Translations under genes and position numbers: made by a program
Assembly: GCA_903813345.2 (NCBI GenBank)
Contig: CAIIXF020000003.1
Coordinates: forward strand, 10,113,912 to 10,177,911
Length of the DNA stretch: 64,000 nt
Direction of reading: 5' to 3'
DNA from: Owenia fusiformis
Taxonomy: Eukaryota; Annelida; Polychaeta; Sabellida; Oweniidae
Part shown: positions 1-10,902 of the stretch, piece after piece
How positions within the stretch are numbered: position 1 is the stretch's first letter
How the letters are laid out: every line of letters starts with the position of its first letter
Notes under the pieces: model-generated
What the model was told of the DNA's origin: nothing
The model's input: the letters and a program-made list of their open reading frames with translations, nothing else
Databases searched by the model: none

Positions 1-1564
1 GTTGGGGATGGTACTATGCTGTATGCCCCTCTTGGTTTAATTTGATTCGGATGCATATTGATGAACAACATTGAATATATATTATATTCATATGGATTTA
101 TTTCCGCATTTGTCCTCTATCAGTCTACTGACTCTACTCTTACAATATATCTTGAGATATATCTTTTAAAAACACCAAGGGTGTATAACCAGTACGCCTG
201 TATGATCAGCATGCTCTTAACTCTAGTCTATAACACATTAAAATGTTTTGAGTGCTAAACATTCCATCTTGTGCACCCGAGTTCAATGATGAGAGTCTGT
301 CATTAAAATATAAAAAGAAAACATATTCCCATAAACTGTCTCTTCACAGTTTGGCCAGAAATGTTGGTCATCATATACAAAATGGCTATGCTGTGCAAGC
401 ACGTTAAATCGTAGTGACTATATATGAGTATAAGGCCAAACTTTGAAATATGTGTTTAATCGTGTTGCCATTGATTTAACTCTAATGTAAGATTCACACA
501 ACTGTCTAGTCCTTTTCCATTTTTTAAGATATTTATTTCAGTCTGACAGCACAGGCTATATGCCTCCTCGTATGTCACGTTTTTAGTTTTGTGAACCAAA
601 AATGTCAATAAATCCCTCTGAACGACGTCCAAAAGATAAGAAGTCAGTCTGAAAATACAGCGGAAACTGAAATATAATATAAAATTGTTTTTTTAATTTT
701 ACGATAATATATTCATTAATGTTATCGTTTTAAAAAAGTAATATACTTAACAATATATAATCCCTAAAGCTTATACCTTTGCTGACGTGATATTACCTCT
801 TAAATTATTATCTCCATATAAATAATCACTTATTTTACCTCCACGGGTGCCTTTTTATGAATTTGTTGATCTTTGACTCAGCACTGAAATCTTTGAAGTA
901 TCTACGTCTTTTGATTGGATATACACTGAAATGAAAGTTGAATAAAAACAAATCATAAGCATGTATAAATGATATTGTTGCACAATCGGAATTATACCCA
1001 ATGTTTTAATTATTTTAGTTGCCTTGCTTCAATTCTGTTTAATATAGACTGAGACAAAGACACTGTTATTTTATGTTGCGATATGTTGTTGACTCACATA
1101 GTTTTATTATGTCACCACCAGAAGTGTTTATGTATTTATTTACAGTCTCCAATTCTTTGTGAATTTTGCTGTGCGTTTGGCGGTTGGTGTTGTTTGTTAT
1201 GCGCTTGGATGGTGTTCGGCGTCTGTATGAGATAACAACTGGTAAAACTTTGTCTTGGTTGTATTTTTTGTACCATTGGGAGATATGTTGTCTTGTTCAT
1301 TGATGTGTTCATTTATATTGTTCTTATGTTGTTTTGAAGTGTGCTTTTCCTTTTGGTGTTATTGTATTGTATTGTATTTCATTGTATTGTATTGTATTGT
1401 ATTGTATTGTAAGATAAGGAAAGCTTTGGAGGAGGCAAGATTAGTCAAGGCCACACATGCCACATGAATGGCCAAGCAGGGGGCGTGGCTCAACTTGGAG
1501 GCAGTGGAGGGTAGAAGGCTAACTGTGAAATATCTGTTACAGACATCTCTAGCCTTTCTCCTTA
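1..1564. other. Intergenic, no gene seen
   Basis: AT-rich sequence with no ORF that looks coding. The only clear structure is a pure pentanucleotide microsatellite, (ATTGT)n, at about 1361-1412. The short ORFs around 58-258 and 1255-1467 have no recognisable domain, and the second one runs through the microsatellite. Confidence 0.6.
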
Positions 1565-2366
1565 AACACGGGGGAAAAGAAACGATGATACCATGAGCAC
1601 ATGCTTTGAGGATCCGCGTTGTTTGAACCTACCGCCGAGCTCACTTATACATCAAGACCCATTACACAGTCATGATACCGCCGAGCAAGCTCATTGCATC
1701 ATCTGGTCTGCTTTACCCCCGAGTTAAATCTCTTAGTGACACACTTCCCACACCATGTACTCTTTCATTGTGGGGTATGATCGATGACCATACATGTATG
1801 TGTACGCTTTGCAAGGATCAACCAGCTTCTCTAAAGCATATCATGGGCTCTTGTAATGTGGCACTAGGAGAACATCGCTATCCTTGGATGCATGACCACG
1901 TTTTAACGGAAATAGTCAGACAAATATACTTCATTATTGCTTGCAAGTCTAGCCCATAAACAAAGGATCCCGCACAATGGACATTTTTCCTTATAGAAGG
2001 TCAGAGTAAACGACCCCAACAACAGAAGCCAACCAATATACCAGGAACCCTTCAGCACGGGGGTAAAGCCACGATGATACCATGAGTACATGCTTTGATG
2101 ATCCGCGTTATTTGAACCTACCGCCGAGCTCACTTAAACATCAAGACCCGTTACACAGTCATGATACCACCGAGCAAGCTCATTGCATCATCGGGTCTGC
2201 TTTACCCGTGCTTCAGACTGCAACTGACTGGAAAATCGTAGTTGATTTGGGCAAGAAGTTAATATTGCCCCAAGAGATAGCTATCACCAAATTAAGACCA
2301 GACATTGTCATTACATCAGACAACAAGAGGTGTGTTATCTTAGTAGAACTAACTGTTCCATGGTAG
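1565..2366 (+). pseudogene. Non-LTR retrotransposon 3' ORF remnant
   Basis: Two open stretches on the + strand (about 1672-1959 and 2082-2366) resemble the C-terminal region of reverse-transcriptase polyproteins common in invertebrates. The first has the zinc-knuckle-like pattern CTLC...KHIMGSC..AL..HRYPW, and the second ends in the motif PDIV...ILVELTVPW. They are in different frames, separated by stops, and no RT catalytic domain is present, so this is a decayed 3' fragment. A segment of about 150 bp at 1565-1715 is repeated imperfectly at 2050-2205, so the remnant is also internally duplicated. Assignment to the LINE class rests on recalled family motifs, not on a search. Confidence 0.6.
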
Positions 2367-2615
2367 CAAAGAATGGAGGTTTCCCACGAGATAAAACAAT
2401 CAAAGTACCAGTATATTTTCCCAGAGGCAACGCAGAATGGTTGGAAAGCCCACATCTAATTGAGTTCCATTGAATTAATAGAGTAGTTTCCATAGAGCTT
2501 TGAAATCCCACTTATTCCCTTTGTTCATGTGATCATTCCACAAATAACTTGAATGTTGGAACGATTTACTTAAAAAACAAAGGTTAATATTGATATGTGT
2601 AAAATACTGGCTAAC

Positions 2616-2677
2616 CTTCTATCTTCATGGACATCCATCCACTCATCTATGATCTCTTTCAATATATCGTCATCTAT
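2616..2677 (-). CDS. Possible single coding exon, unknown gene
   Basis: On the minus strand a 62-nt open segment is bounded by a good acceptor (TTTATTTCAG) and a weaker donor (AAG/GTTAGC). It reads as an acidic, helical-looking peptide containing DDDILKEIIDEW. The composition is more protein-like than its surroundings. It lies just upstream of the putative POMGNT2 promoter in the opposite orientation, so it could belong to a divergently transcribed neighbour running off the left of the window. I do not recognise the protein, and no partner exon was found. Confidence 0.22.
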
Positions 2678-2788
2678 CTGAAATAAAGGTTCATGTATCA
2701 TAAAATTGTCACACAATAAAAGTTACAATTCTGTTTCCATAATATTATTCTTAGATAAAATTTATTTCAGAATGATATCACGGTGTAT

Positions 2789-2856
2789 AACCCAAACGCT
2801 CCTACATGCACGACGGAGCGTTACATTTACGCGGAAACGCTCCGGAGCGAAATAAA
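2789..2856 (+). promoter_or_regulatory. Putative promoter with alternating GGAGCG motifs
   Basis: A small GC-richer island in AT-rich DNA. The octamer AACGCTCC occurs at 2795-2802 and 2836-2843. Its complement occurs as GGAGCGTT at 2815-2822 and in shortened form (GGAGCG) at 2844-2849, so four half-sites alternate in orientation within 55 bp. It lies directly before an ATG with a favourable context (AAAATGG) followed by a splice donor. The arrangement suggests a core promoter or dimeric factor site. This is inference from position and symmetry. Confidence 0.35.
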
Positions 2857-2886
2857 ATGGCGGCTAATGAAGATTCTACTATGACC
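2857..2886 (+). CDS. POMGNT2: Candidate first coding exon of POMGNT2
   Basis: ATG at 2857 opens ten codons (MAANEDSTMT) and is followed exactly by a consensus donor, GTAAGT, at 2887. The acceptor in front of the main POMGNT2 exon is TTTGTTTTTCAG ending at 8173. Joining the two keeps the frame and adds twelve residues (the ten plus Thr-Lys) before the internal Met at 8180, as an N-terminal cytosolic tail of a type II membrane protein. If correct, intron 1 is 5.29 kb and consists mainly of the 167-bp satellite. The alternative is that this is an unrelated exon or part of a 5' leader with translation starting at 8180. No transcript evidence is available here. Confidence 0.45.
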
Positions 2887-2922
2887 GTAAGTATTGTTTC
2901 TCTCGTTTCTCTTACATATCAT

Positions 2923-5900
2923 ATGTTAAATATAAAGGTGACAATAATTTAGGGAATATATCTGCAAGGGCTACAAAAATGGTAACACATTGACCAACAG
3001 TGCATATAAACATAATATTGGCTCATTTTGAACCATAATAATGCATAAGAAATGATTAAAACCAGGAGGGGCCTCGTACCATCCTCGCCATGTTAAATAT
3101 AAAGGTGACAATAATTTAGGGAATATATCTGCAAGGGCTACCAAAATGGTAACACATTGACCAGCAGTGCATATAAACATAATATTGGCTCATTTGAATA
3201 ATAAAAATGCATAAGAATTGATTAAAACAAGGAGGGGCCTCGTACCATCCTCGTCATGTTAAATATAAAGGTGATAATGATTTAAGGAATATATATGCAA
3301 GGGCTACCGAAATCGTAACACATAGACCAACAGTGTATACAAACATAATATTTGCTCATTTTTAATCACAAATATGCGTAAGAATCGATTTAAACCAGGA
3401 GAGGCCTCGTACCATCCTCGCCATGTTAAATATAAAGGTGACAATAATTTAGGGAATATATCTGCAAGGGCTACCAAAATGGTAACACATTGACCAACAG
3501 TGCATATAAACATAATATTTGCTCATTTTGAATCATAAAAATGCATAAGAATTGATTAAAACCAGGAGGGGCCTCGTGCCATCCTCGCCATGTTAAATAT
3601 AAAGGTGACAATAATTTAGGGAATATATCTGCAAGGGCTACCAAAATGGTAACACATTGACCAACTGTGCATATGAATATAATATTTGCTCATTTTGAAT
3701 CATAAAAATGCACAAGAATGGATTAAAACCAGGAGGGGCCTCGTGCCATCCTCGCCATGTTAAATATAAAGGTGACAATAATTTAGGGAATATATCTGCA
3801 AGGGCTACCAAAACCGTAACACATTGACCAACAGTGCATATAAACATAATATTTGCTCATTTTGAATCATGAAAATGTATAAGAATTGATTAAAACCAGG
3901 AGGGGCCTCGTACCATCCTCGCCATGTTAAATATAAAGGTGACAATAATTTAGGGAATATATCTGCAAGGGCTACCAAAATAGTAACACATAGACCAATA
4001 GCTCATATAAACATAATATTTGCTCATTTTTCATCATAAATATGCATAAGAATTGATTTAAAGGAGGAGGGGCCTCGTACCATCCCCGCCATATTAAATA
4101 TAAAGGTGACAATAAGTTAGGGAATATATATGCAAGGGCTACCAAAATGGTAACACATTTACAAACTGTGCATATGAATATAATATTTGCTCATTTTGAA
4201 TCATAAAAATGCATAAGAATTGATTAAAACCAGGAGGGGCCTCGTGCCATCCTCGCCATGTTAAATATAAAGGTGACAATAATTTAGGGAATATATCTGC
4301 AAGGGCTACCAAAATGGTAACACATTGACCAACTGTGCATATGAATATAATATTTGCTCATTTTGAATCATAAAAATGCACAAGAATGGATTAAAACCAG
4401 GAGGGGCCTCGTGCCATCCTCGCCATGTTAAATATAAAGGTGACAATAATTTAGGGAATATATCTGCAAGGGCTACCAAAATGGTAACACATTGACCAAC
4501 TGTGCATATGAATATAATATTTGCTCATTTTGAATCATAAAAATGCACAAGAATGGATTAAAACCAGGAGGGGCCTCGTGCCATCCTCGCCATGTTAAAT
4601 ATAAAGGTGACAATAATTTAGGGAATATATCTGCAAGGGCTACCAAAATGGTAACACATTGACCAACTGTGCATATGAATATAATATTTGCTCATTTTGA
4701 ATCATGAAAATGTATAAGAATTGATTAAAACCAGGAGGGGCCTCGTACCATCCCCGCCATGTTAAATATAAAGGTGACAATAATTCAGGGAATATATCTG
4801 CAAGGGCTACCAAAACCGTAACACATTGACCAACAGTGCATATAAACATAATATTTGCTCATTTTGAATCATGAAAATGTATAAGAATTGATTAAAACCA
4901 GGAGGGGCCTCGTACCATCCTCGCCATGTTAAATATAAAGGTGACAATAATTTAGGGAATATATCTGCAAGGGCTACCAAAATAGTAACACATAGACCAA
5001 TAGCTCATATAAACATAATATTTGCTCATTTTTCATCATAAATATGCATAAGAATTGATTTAAAGGAGGAGGGGCCTCGTACCATCCCCGCCATATTAAA
5101 TATAAAGGTGACAATAATTTAGGGAATATATATGCAAGGGCTACCAAAATGGTAACACATTGACAAACTGTGCATATGAATATAATATTTGCTCATTTTG
5201 AATCATAAAAATGCATAAGAATTGATTAAAACCAGGAGGGGCCTCGTGCCATCCTCGCCATGTTAAATATAAAGGTGACAATAATTTAGGGAATATATCT
5301 GCAAGGGCTACCAAAATGGTAACACATTGACCAACTGTGCATATGAATATAATATTTGCTCATTTTGAATCATAAAAATGCACAAGAATGGATTAAAACC
5401 AGGAGGGGCCTCGTGCCATCCTCGCCATGTTAAATATAAAGGTGACAATAATTTAGGGAATATATCTGCAAGGGCTACCAAAATGGTAACACATTGACCA
5501 ACTGTGCATATGAATATAATATTTGCTCATTTTGAATCATAAAAATGCACAAGAATGGATTAAAACCAGGAGGGGCCTCGTGCCATCCTCGCCATGTTAA
5601 ATTTAAAGGTGACAATAATTTAGGGAATATATCTGCAAGGGCTACCAAAATGGTAACACATTGACCAACTGTGCATATGAATATAATATTTGCTCATTTT
5701 GAATCATAAAAATGCACAAGAATGGATTAAAACCAGGAGGGGCCTCGTGCCATCCTCGCCATGTTAAATATAAAGGTGACAATAATTTAGGGAATATATC
5801 TGCAAGGGCTACCAAAATGGTAACACATTGACCAACTGTGCATATGAATATAATATTTGCTCATTTTGAATCATGAAAATGTATAAGAATTGATTAAAAC

Positions 5901-7604
5901 CAGGAGGGGCCTCGTACCATCCCCGCCATGTTAAATATAAAGGTGACAATAATTCAGGGAATATATCTGCAAGGGCTACCAAAATGGTAACACATTGACA
6001 AACTGTGCATATGAATATAATATTTGCTCATTTTGAATCATGAAAATGTATAAGAATTGATTAAAACCAGGAGGGGCCTCGTACCATCCCCGCCATGTTA
6101 AATATAAAGGTGACAATAATTCAGGGAATATATCTGCAAGGGCTACCAAAATGGTAACACATTGACAAACTGTGCATATGAATATAATATTTGCTCATTT
6201 TGAATCATAAAAATGCATAAGAATTGATTAAAACCAGGAGGGGCCTCGTGCCATCCTCGCCATGTTAAATATAAAGGTGACAATAATTTAGGGAATATAT
6301 ATGCAAGGGCTACCAAAATGGTAACACATTGACCAACTGTGCATATGAATATAATATTTGCTCATTTTGAATCATGAAAATGTATAAGAATTGATTAAAA
6401 CCAGGAGGGGCCTCGTACCATCCCCGCCATGTTAAATATAAAGGTGACAATAATTCAGGGAATATATCTGCAAGGGCTACCAAAACCGTAACACATTGAC
6501 CAACAGTGCATATAAACATAATATTTGCTCATTTTGAATCATGAAAATGTATAAGAATTGATTTAAAGGAGGAGGGGCCTCGTACCATCCCCGCCATATT
6601 AAATATAAAGGTGACAATAAGTTAGGGAATATATATGCAAGGGCTACCAAAATGGTAACACATTTACAAACTGTGCATATGATTATAATATTTGCTCATT
6701 TTGAATCATAAAAATGCATAAGAATTGATTAAAACCAGGAGGGGCCTCGTGCCATCCTCGCCATGTTAAATATAAAGGTGACAATAATTTAGGGAATATA
6801 TCTGCAAGGGCTACCAAAATGGTAACACATTGACCAACTGTGCATATGAATATAATATTTGCTCATTTTGAATCATAAAAATGCACAAGAATGGATTAAA
6901 ACCAGGAGGGGCCTCGTACCATCCCCGCCATGTTAAATATAAAGGTGACAATAATTCAGGGAATATATCTGCAAGGGCTACCAAAACCGTAACACATTGA
7001 CCAACAGTGCATATAAACATAATATTTGCTCATTTTGAATCATGAAAATGTATAAGAATTGATTAAAACCAGGAGGGGCCTCGTACCATCCTCGCAATGT
7101 TAAATATAAAATGACAATAATTTAGGGAATATATCTGTTAGGGCTACCAAAATGGTAACACATTGACCAACTGTGCATATGAAAATAATATTTGCTCATT
7201 TTGAATCATGAAAATGTATAAGAATTGATTAAAACCAGGAGGGGCCTCGTACCATCCCCGCCATGTTAAATATAAAGGTGACAATAATTCAGGGAATATA
7301 TCTGCAAGGGCTACCAAAACCGTAACACATTGACCAACAGTGCACATGAATATAATATTTGCTCATTTTGAATCATGAAAATGTATAAGAATTGATTAAA
7401 ACCAGGAGGGGCCTCGTACCATCCCCGCCATGTTAAATATAAAGGTGACAATAATTCAGGGAATATATCTGCAAGGGCTACCAAAACCGTAACACATTGA
7501 CCAACAGTGCACATGAATATAATATTTGCTCATTTTGAATCATAAAAATGCATAAGAATTGATTTAAACCAAGAGGGGCCTCGTGCCATCCTCGCCATGC
7601 TAGA
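2923..7604. repeat. 167-bp satellite array, about 28 units
   Basis: Direct tandem array with a unit of almost exactly 167 bp. The recurrent landmark CATGTTAAATATAAAGGTG and the block GGAGGGGCCTCGT recur once per unit. Spacings between equivalent positions are multiples of 166-167 bp (for example 333, 334, 1002, 1670, 501, 167). Variant units recur in order. A variant with AGACCAATAGCTCATA near 3990 returns 1002 bp later (six units), indicating higher-order structure and homogenisation by unequal exchange. The roughly 69-residue minus-strand ORFs across it are frame accidents of the repeat: the unit is not a multiple of three and each ORF runs past one unit. Proposed to lie within POMGNT2 intron 1. 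Confidence 0.95.
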
Positions 7605-8173
7605 CTAAAGTGTCTGCGAGTTTTAAAAGAGTAGGTAGTAAAATCTGCAGCTTGTATAGTATGACTAAAAGGGAACGAAACGAAACAAAACTATCAGACC
7701 TATACCCATTATAGAAATAAAATGGAGTTATTTATATTATTTGAAAAAAATTGATTCAAAATAAATTTTTTCTTATATATTTGATGAGTAGTTTTATTTT
7801 TTAATACATTCTATATCAAATGAATTCCAATAATTTCGTTCTGGTCAGTTCCCGTTCTGACTTTGACTTCCGGTGTTGAAAAATTAAAAACTAAATTACT
7901 GGTATTTTACTGGTATTCAAGCTAAGTTTTACTGGCAGAGTAGGTAATATTATGTATACGCATTTCAATTCCATATAGTAATCAAACATGATCGATTATC
8001 ATTCATAGTTTTCATACCTAATAAGTCAAAACTTGGGATTTCTTATTTTTCACCCATTATCGCCCATTAAACTTCTAAAAAGATAATATTTTGACAAGTT
8101 ACTAATTTAGAAGGTAAACATACGCCTGATTATTATAATAACTAAATCGTGTTTGCTTTTATTTGTTTTTCAG
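7605..8173 (+). other. 3' part of proposed POMGNT2 intron 1
   Basis: Unique, AT-rich sequence between the end of the satellite and the acceptor (polypyrimidine tract TTTGTTTTTCAG, AG at 8172-8173). No ORF, RNA gene or repeat is visible. Confidence 0.5.
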
Positions 8174-8179
8174 ACCAAG

Positions 8180-10063
8180 ATGTCAATTGAAAGGGTTCCA
8201 AAGCTCAGTTGGAATCTCAACTTTGTGCTGATTATCGCAGTGTGTTTGGTCTCAAAACGGTATGGAGATTTACGTCAAGGTTACCATGAGACTTTGACTC
8301 AATATAAAGAGCTCAAGGAAGAAACTCGGAAACTTTTGTTGAAATATGAGTCGTCGAAGAATTTTTCATCCGATATTGAAAATTTCATTTCTGAATTCCT
8401 AACTGTAAGAACTAAAAATGATAGCAATGATGCTAATGAAGCAGAGGATGATACACAATATTGCATTAATGAAGATGACGGTATAGAAAAAAAGAATTTG
8501 ATTTTACAGTACGAAGGATCCTCAGTCTGGTGTAGTGGCGACAAACACAGTAATCGCCTTTGTCACTTCAAGAATCTCTGCTATATGCCTAACCATGATG
8601 AATTTGTGTTCTTACATAGTGAAAATAGTGTGTATTTTGGATTACCTAGTGATAGATATAGTCCAACATTATTAGAGACGATATCCATCAAGAATCACTC
8701 CTTGGGATATTTCAACTACATTGATTTACCGTCAACAGCAGTGAGCAACATTGATGTGGATTTCACTTCCGGAGATTCCCTGTTATTTAAAAGATTTAAA
8801 CCTGATAACCATATGCATATTTTTCACGATGATTTACTTCCATTATTCAACTCTCTAGCTCTCGCGACAAACACAAGCTATAAAAATGAAACATTTTTAG
8901 GCACTAATATTGTGTTTATCGATCACCATGGTGTTGATATTGAATGGTCAAATGAACTATATAGCATCTTCACAAATCGGGAGATTATTTACAGAAGGAA
9001 TTTGTCACAAACGAAATCCATGGTATGCTTCGAACATGCATACATAGGACTTGCTAAATCTACCACATGGTACCAGTATGGATTTAACGAACCTCAAGGA
9101 CCATCAGGAAATCATGTAACTTCTGTTGAAATAAAGCAGTTTACAAATTTTGTGAAAACGCAACTTGATATAAAACCAAGAGTGTCCGATTACCTTGTAT
9201 TAATCAGTAGAAAATTCAACAGAAAGATTTTGAATGAAAATGAATTGATTCAGAATTTGGTGACAACTTTCCGAATGAAAGTCATTTCTTTGAGTGTTGA
9301 AACTCATTCAATTAAACAGATTATCGAAGCGATATCAGTCGCAAAAGTTCTTATTGGAATGCATGGATCGCTGTTAGTTCTTTCAATGTTCCTCCCCCCT
9401 GGATCTCTTCTGTTGGAATTATTCCCTTACGCTGTTCCAGCAAGTGATTACACCCCCTATAAAAATCTTGTTGAAATCCCAGGGATGAATTTGAATTATA
9501 AATCGTGGGAAAATTCAAACCCTGCAAAGACAGTGACATACCCTGACAGGGAACCCTGGGAAGGTGGAATAAATCACCTTGACAACGTCACACAAGATAT
9601 AATAAAAAGTTCACTGACAGTGCCACGGCATCTATGCTGCGATAATCCTCATTGGTTATACCGTATCTACCAAGACACTTATGTAAACACACAAGAAATT
9701 CTAGAAATAATTAAACCCAATATGGAAGGTGATAATTCAAACAATAAAGTTCACTCTTCACCAACATATAATAGATACATTCCTGGACCAGTTCAGGAAC
9801 TTCACTGTGACAGGAGAAACAATAAAGTACACATAACAATTGAGCCACCTTGGCAGTTACAATACCTCCCTCTCTCAACAATATTCAAGTATGAACTTCA
9901 GATTGAGACAAAATCATCAACTGGGAGTAAATCAATTGCCTATATCATCACAAAAACTGATTTTAGCATACCAGATTCTGACCCTACTGTTAAGTATGAA
10001 ATATGGGCCAGGGCTATTAACTCTGATAATTTAAAGGGGCCATATTTCAGTAGATCTTGTTAA
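8180..10063 (+). CDS. POMGNT2: Protein O-mannose beta-1,4-GlcNAc transferase 2
   Basis: Encodes 627 residues from the ATG at 8180 (human about 580). The family is GT61. It adds GlcNAc to protein O-linked mannose in the ER, an early step of the core M3 glycan of alpha-dystroglycan. A signal anchor lies at about residues 13-28 and is followed by a hydrophilic stem. The catalytic region has the blocks PDNHMHIFHDDLLPLF (~207-222), TTWYQYGF..PQGP, MHGSLLV...FLPPGS..ELFPYAV (~393-420) and VPRHLCC.NPHWLYRIYQDT. A C-terminal fibronectin type III domain begins near PGPVQELHCD (~535). These blocks match vertebrate POMGNT2 as I recall it. The whole domain set lies on one exon, as in vertebrates. An ATG nine codons earlier (8153) lies inside the intron tract and is rejected. 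The N-terminus may extend by twelve residues through an upstream exon. Confidence 0.93.
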   Translation: MSIERVPKLSWNLNFVLIIAVCLVSKRYGDLRQGYHETLTQYKELKEETRKLLLKYESSKNFSSDIENFISEFLTVRTKNDSNDANEAEDDTQYCINEDDGIEKKNLILQYEGSSVWCSGDKHSNRLCHFKNLCYMPNHDEFVFLHSENSVYFGLPSDRYSPTLLETISIKNHSLGYFNYIDLPSTAVSNIDVDFTSGDSLLFKRFKPDNHMHIFHDDLLPLFNSLALATNTSYKNETFLGTNIVFIDHHGVDIEWSNELYSIFTNREIIYRRNLSQTKSMVCFEHAYIGLAKSTTWYQYGFNEPQGPSGNHVTSVEIKQFTNFVKTQLDIKPRVSDYLVLISRKFNRKILNENELIQNLVTTFRMKVISLSVETHSIKQIIEAISVAKVLIGMHGSLLVLSMFLPPGSLLLELFPYAVPASDYTPYKNLVEIPGMNLNYKSWENSNPAKTVTYPDREPWEGGINHLDNVTQDIIKSSLTVPRHLCCDNPHWLYRIYQDTYVNTQEILEIIKPNMEGDNSNNKVHSSPTYNRYIPGPVQELHCDRRNNKVHITIEPPWQLQYLPLSTIFKYELQIETKSSTGSKSIAYIITKTDFSIPDSDPTVKYEIWARAINSDNLKGPYFSRSC

Positions 10064-10902
10064 ATATTTTTTTGGGAACTACTATAGTAGACCGATAGTC
10101 TCTGCTTCATCTACCAAAGGCAGGACATTATGAGCAGGGGTTTTACTAGAATTTCTCACAACAGCCTAAATAAATGAAAACAACAGGCAATATTAATGGA
10201 AATCATAAATGTAACATTGTAAAGTTGAAAAGTCCCTAAAAACATCAGGCGATTTTGTGAAAACAACCGGAGAAAATTTCCTGCTGCTAATGAAACCCCT
10301 GATGAGGATCTTTATTTGAATCTGTCGAGGGGTTGGCAAGTGGTTATTTATAAACTGTAACTTGAGTCGTATTCAGCAAGCTTTGCTTTGTCAAATATGG
10401 CAATTTGAAAATATTTCTCTAAATGTAAATTTCTTAGAATTTTGTACTGTGGTGTGTATATCCACAAAATTCATTTTCCCTATTTTGGTTGATAGAACAT
10501 TGTAAACGATTCTAAGCATTCTATTGTTTATCTTGTGCAATATTGTGTTTTCATGCATTGTTTAATGTACATGTAAGTTTTATAGTTTTAATGTACATGT
10601 AAGTTTTAACGTACATGTAAGTTTTAATGTACATGCAAGTTTGTATGTAAGTTTTTCGAAAACACCCTTCTACTCTATTTAATTTGTGTTGTTTGCAATG
10701 TTGTGAATAGGTGAACCCCTTGATCTCCAATACTACATGTACTTTTATTCACCTTGATTTTCATTAATTTTGGGATGTTTGATAGATGCCTTGTATAAAG
10801 TATGTTGTGCAATGCTTACTCTCTAAGTGTCTTGTGCAAAACTTCTGAAATAAATATTTTTTATTATATATACTTAATTTTGCTTCCCTTCATTCTTTTC
10901 AC
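10064..10902 (+). terminator. POMGNT2 3' UTR and polyadenylation signal
   Basis: About 0.8 kb of AT-rich sequence follows the stop. A short internal tandem repeat of the motif TTTAATGTACATGTAAG lies at about 10562-10640. A canonical AATAAA at 10849-10854, followed by a T-rich stretch, is the likely polyA signal. The minisatellite begins immediately downstream. Confidence 0.6.

Noticed and set aside
2971-7514. Repeated ~69-residue minus-strand ORFs (MFICTVGQCVTVLVALAD...)
   Set aside because: They are the 167-bp satellite read in one frame. The ORF is longer than one unit and the unit is not a multiple of three, so no conserved protein is implied.
8153-8179. Upstream ATG of POMGNT2 at 8153
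   Set aside because: It lies in the polypyrimidine tract of a strong acceptor (AG at 8172-8173), so it is intronic.
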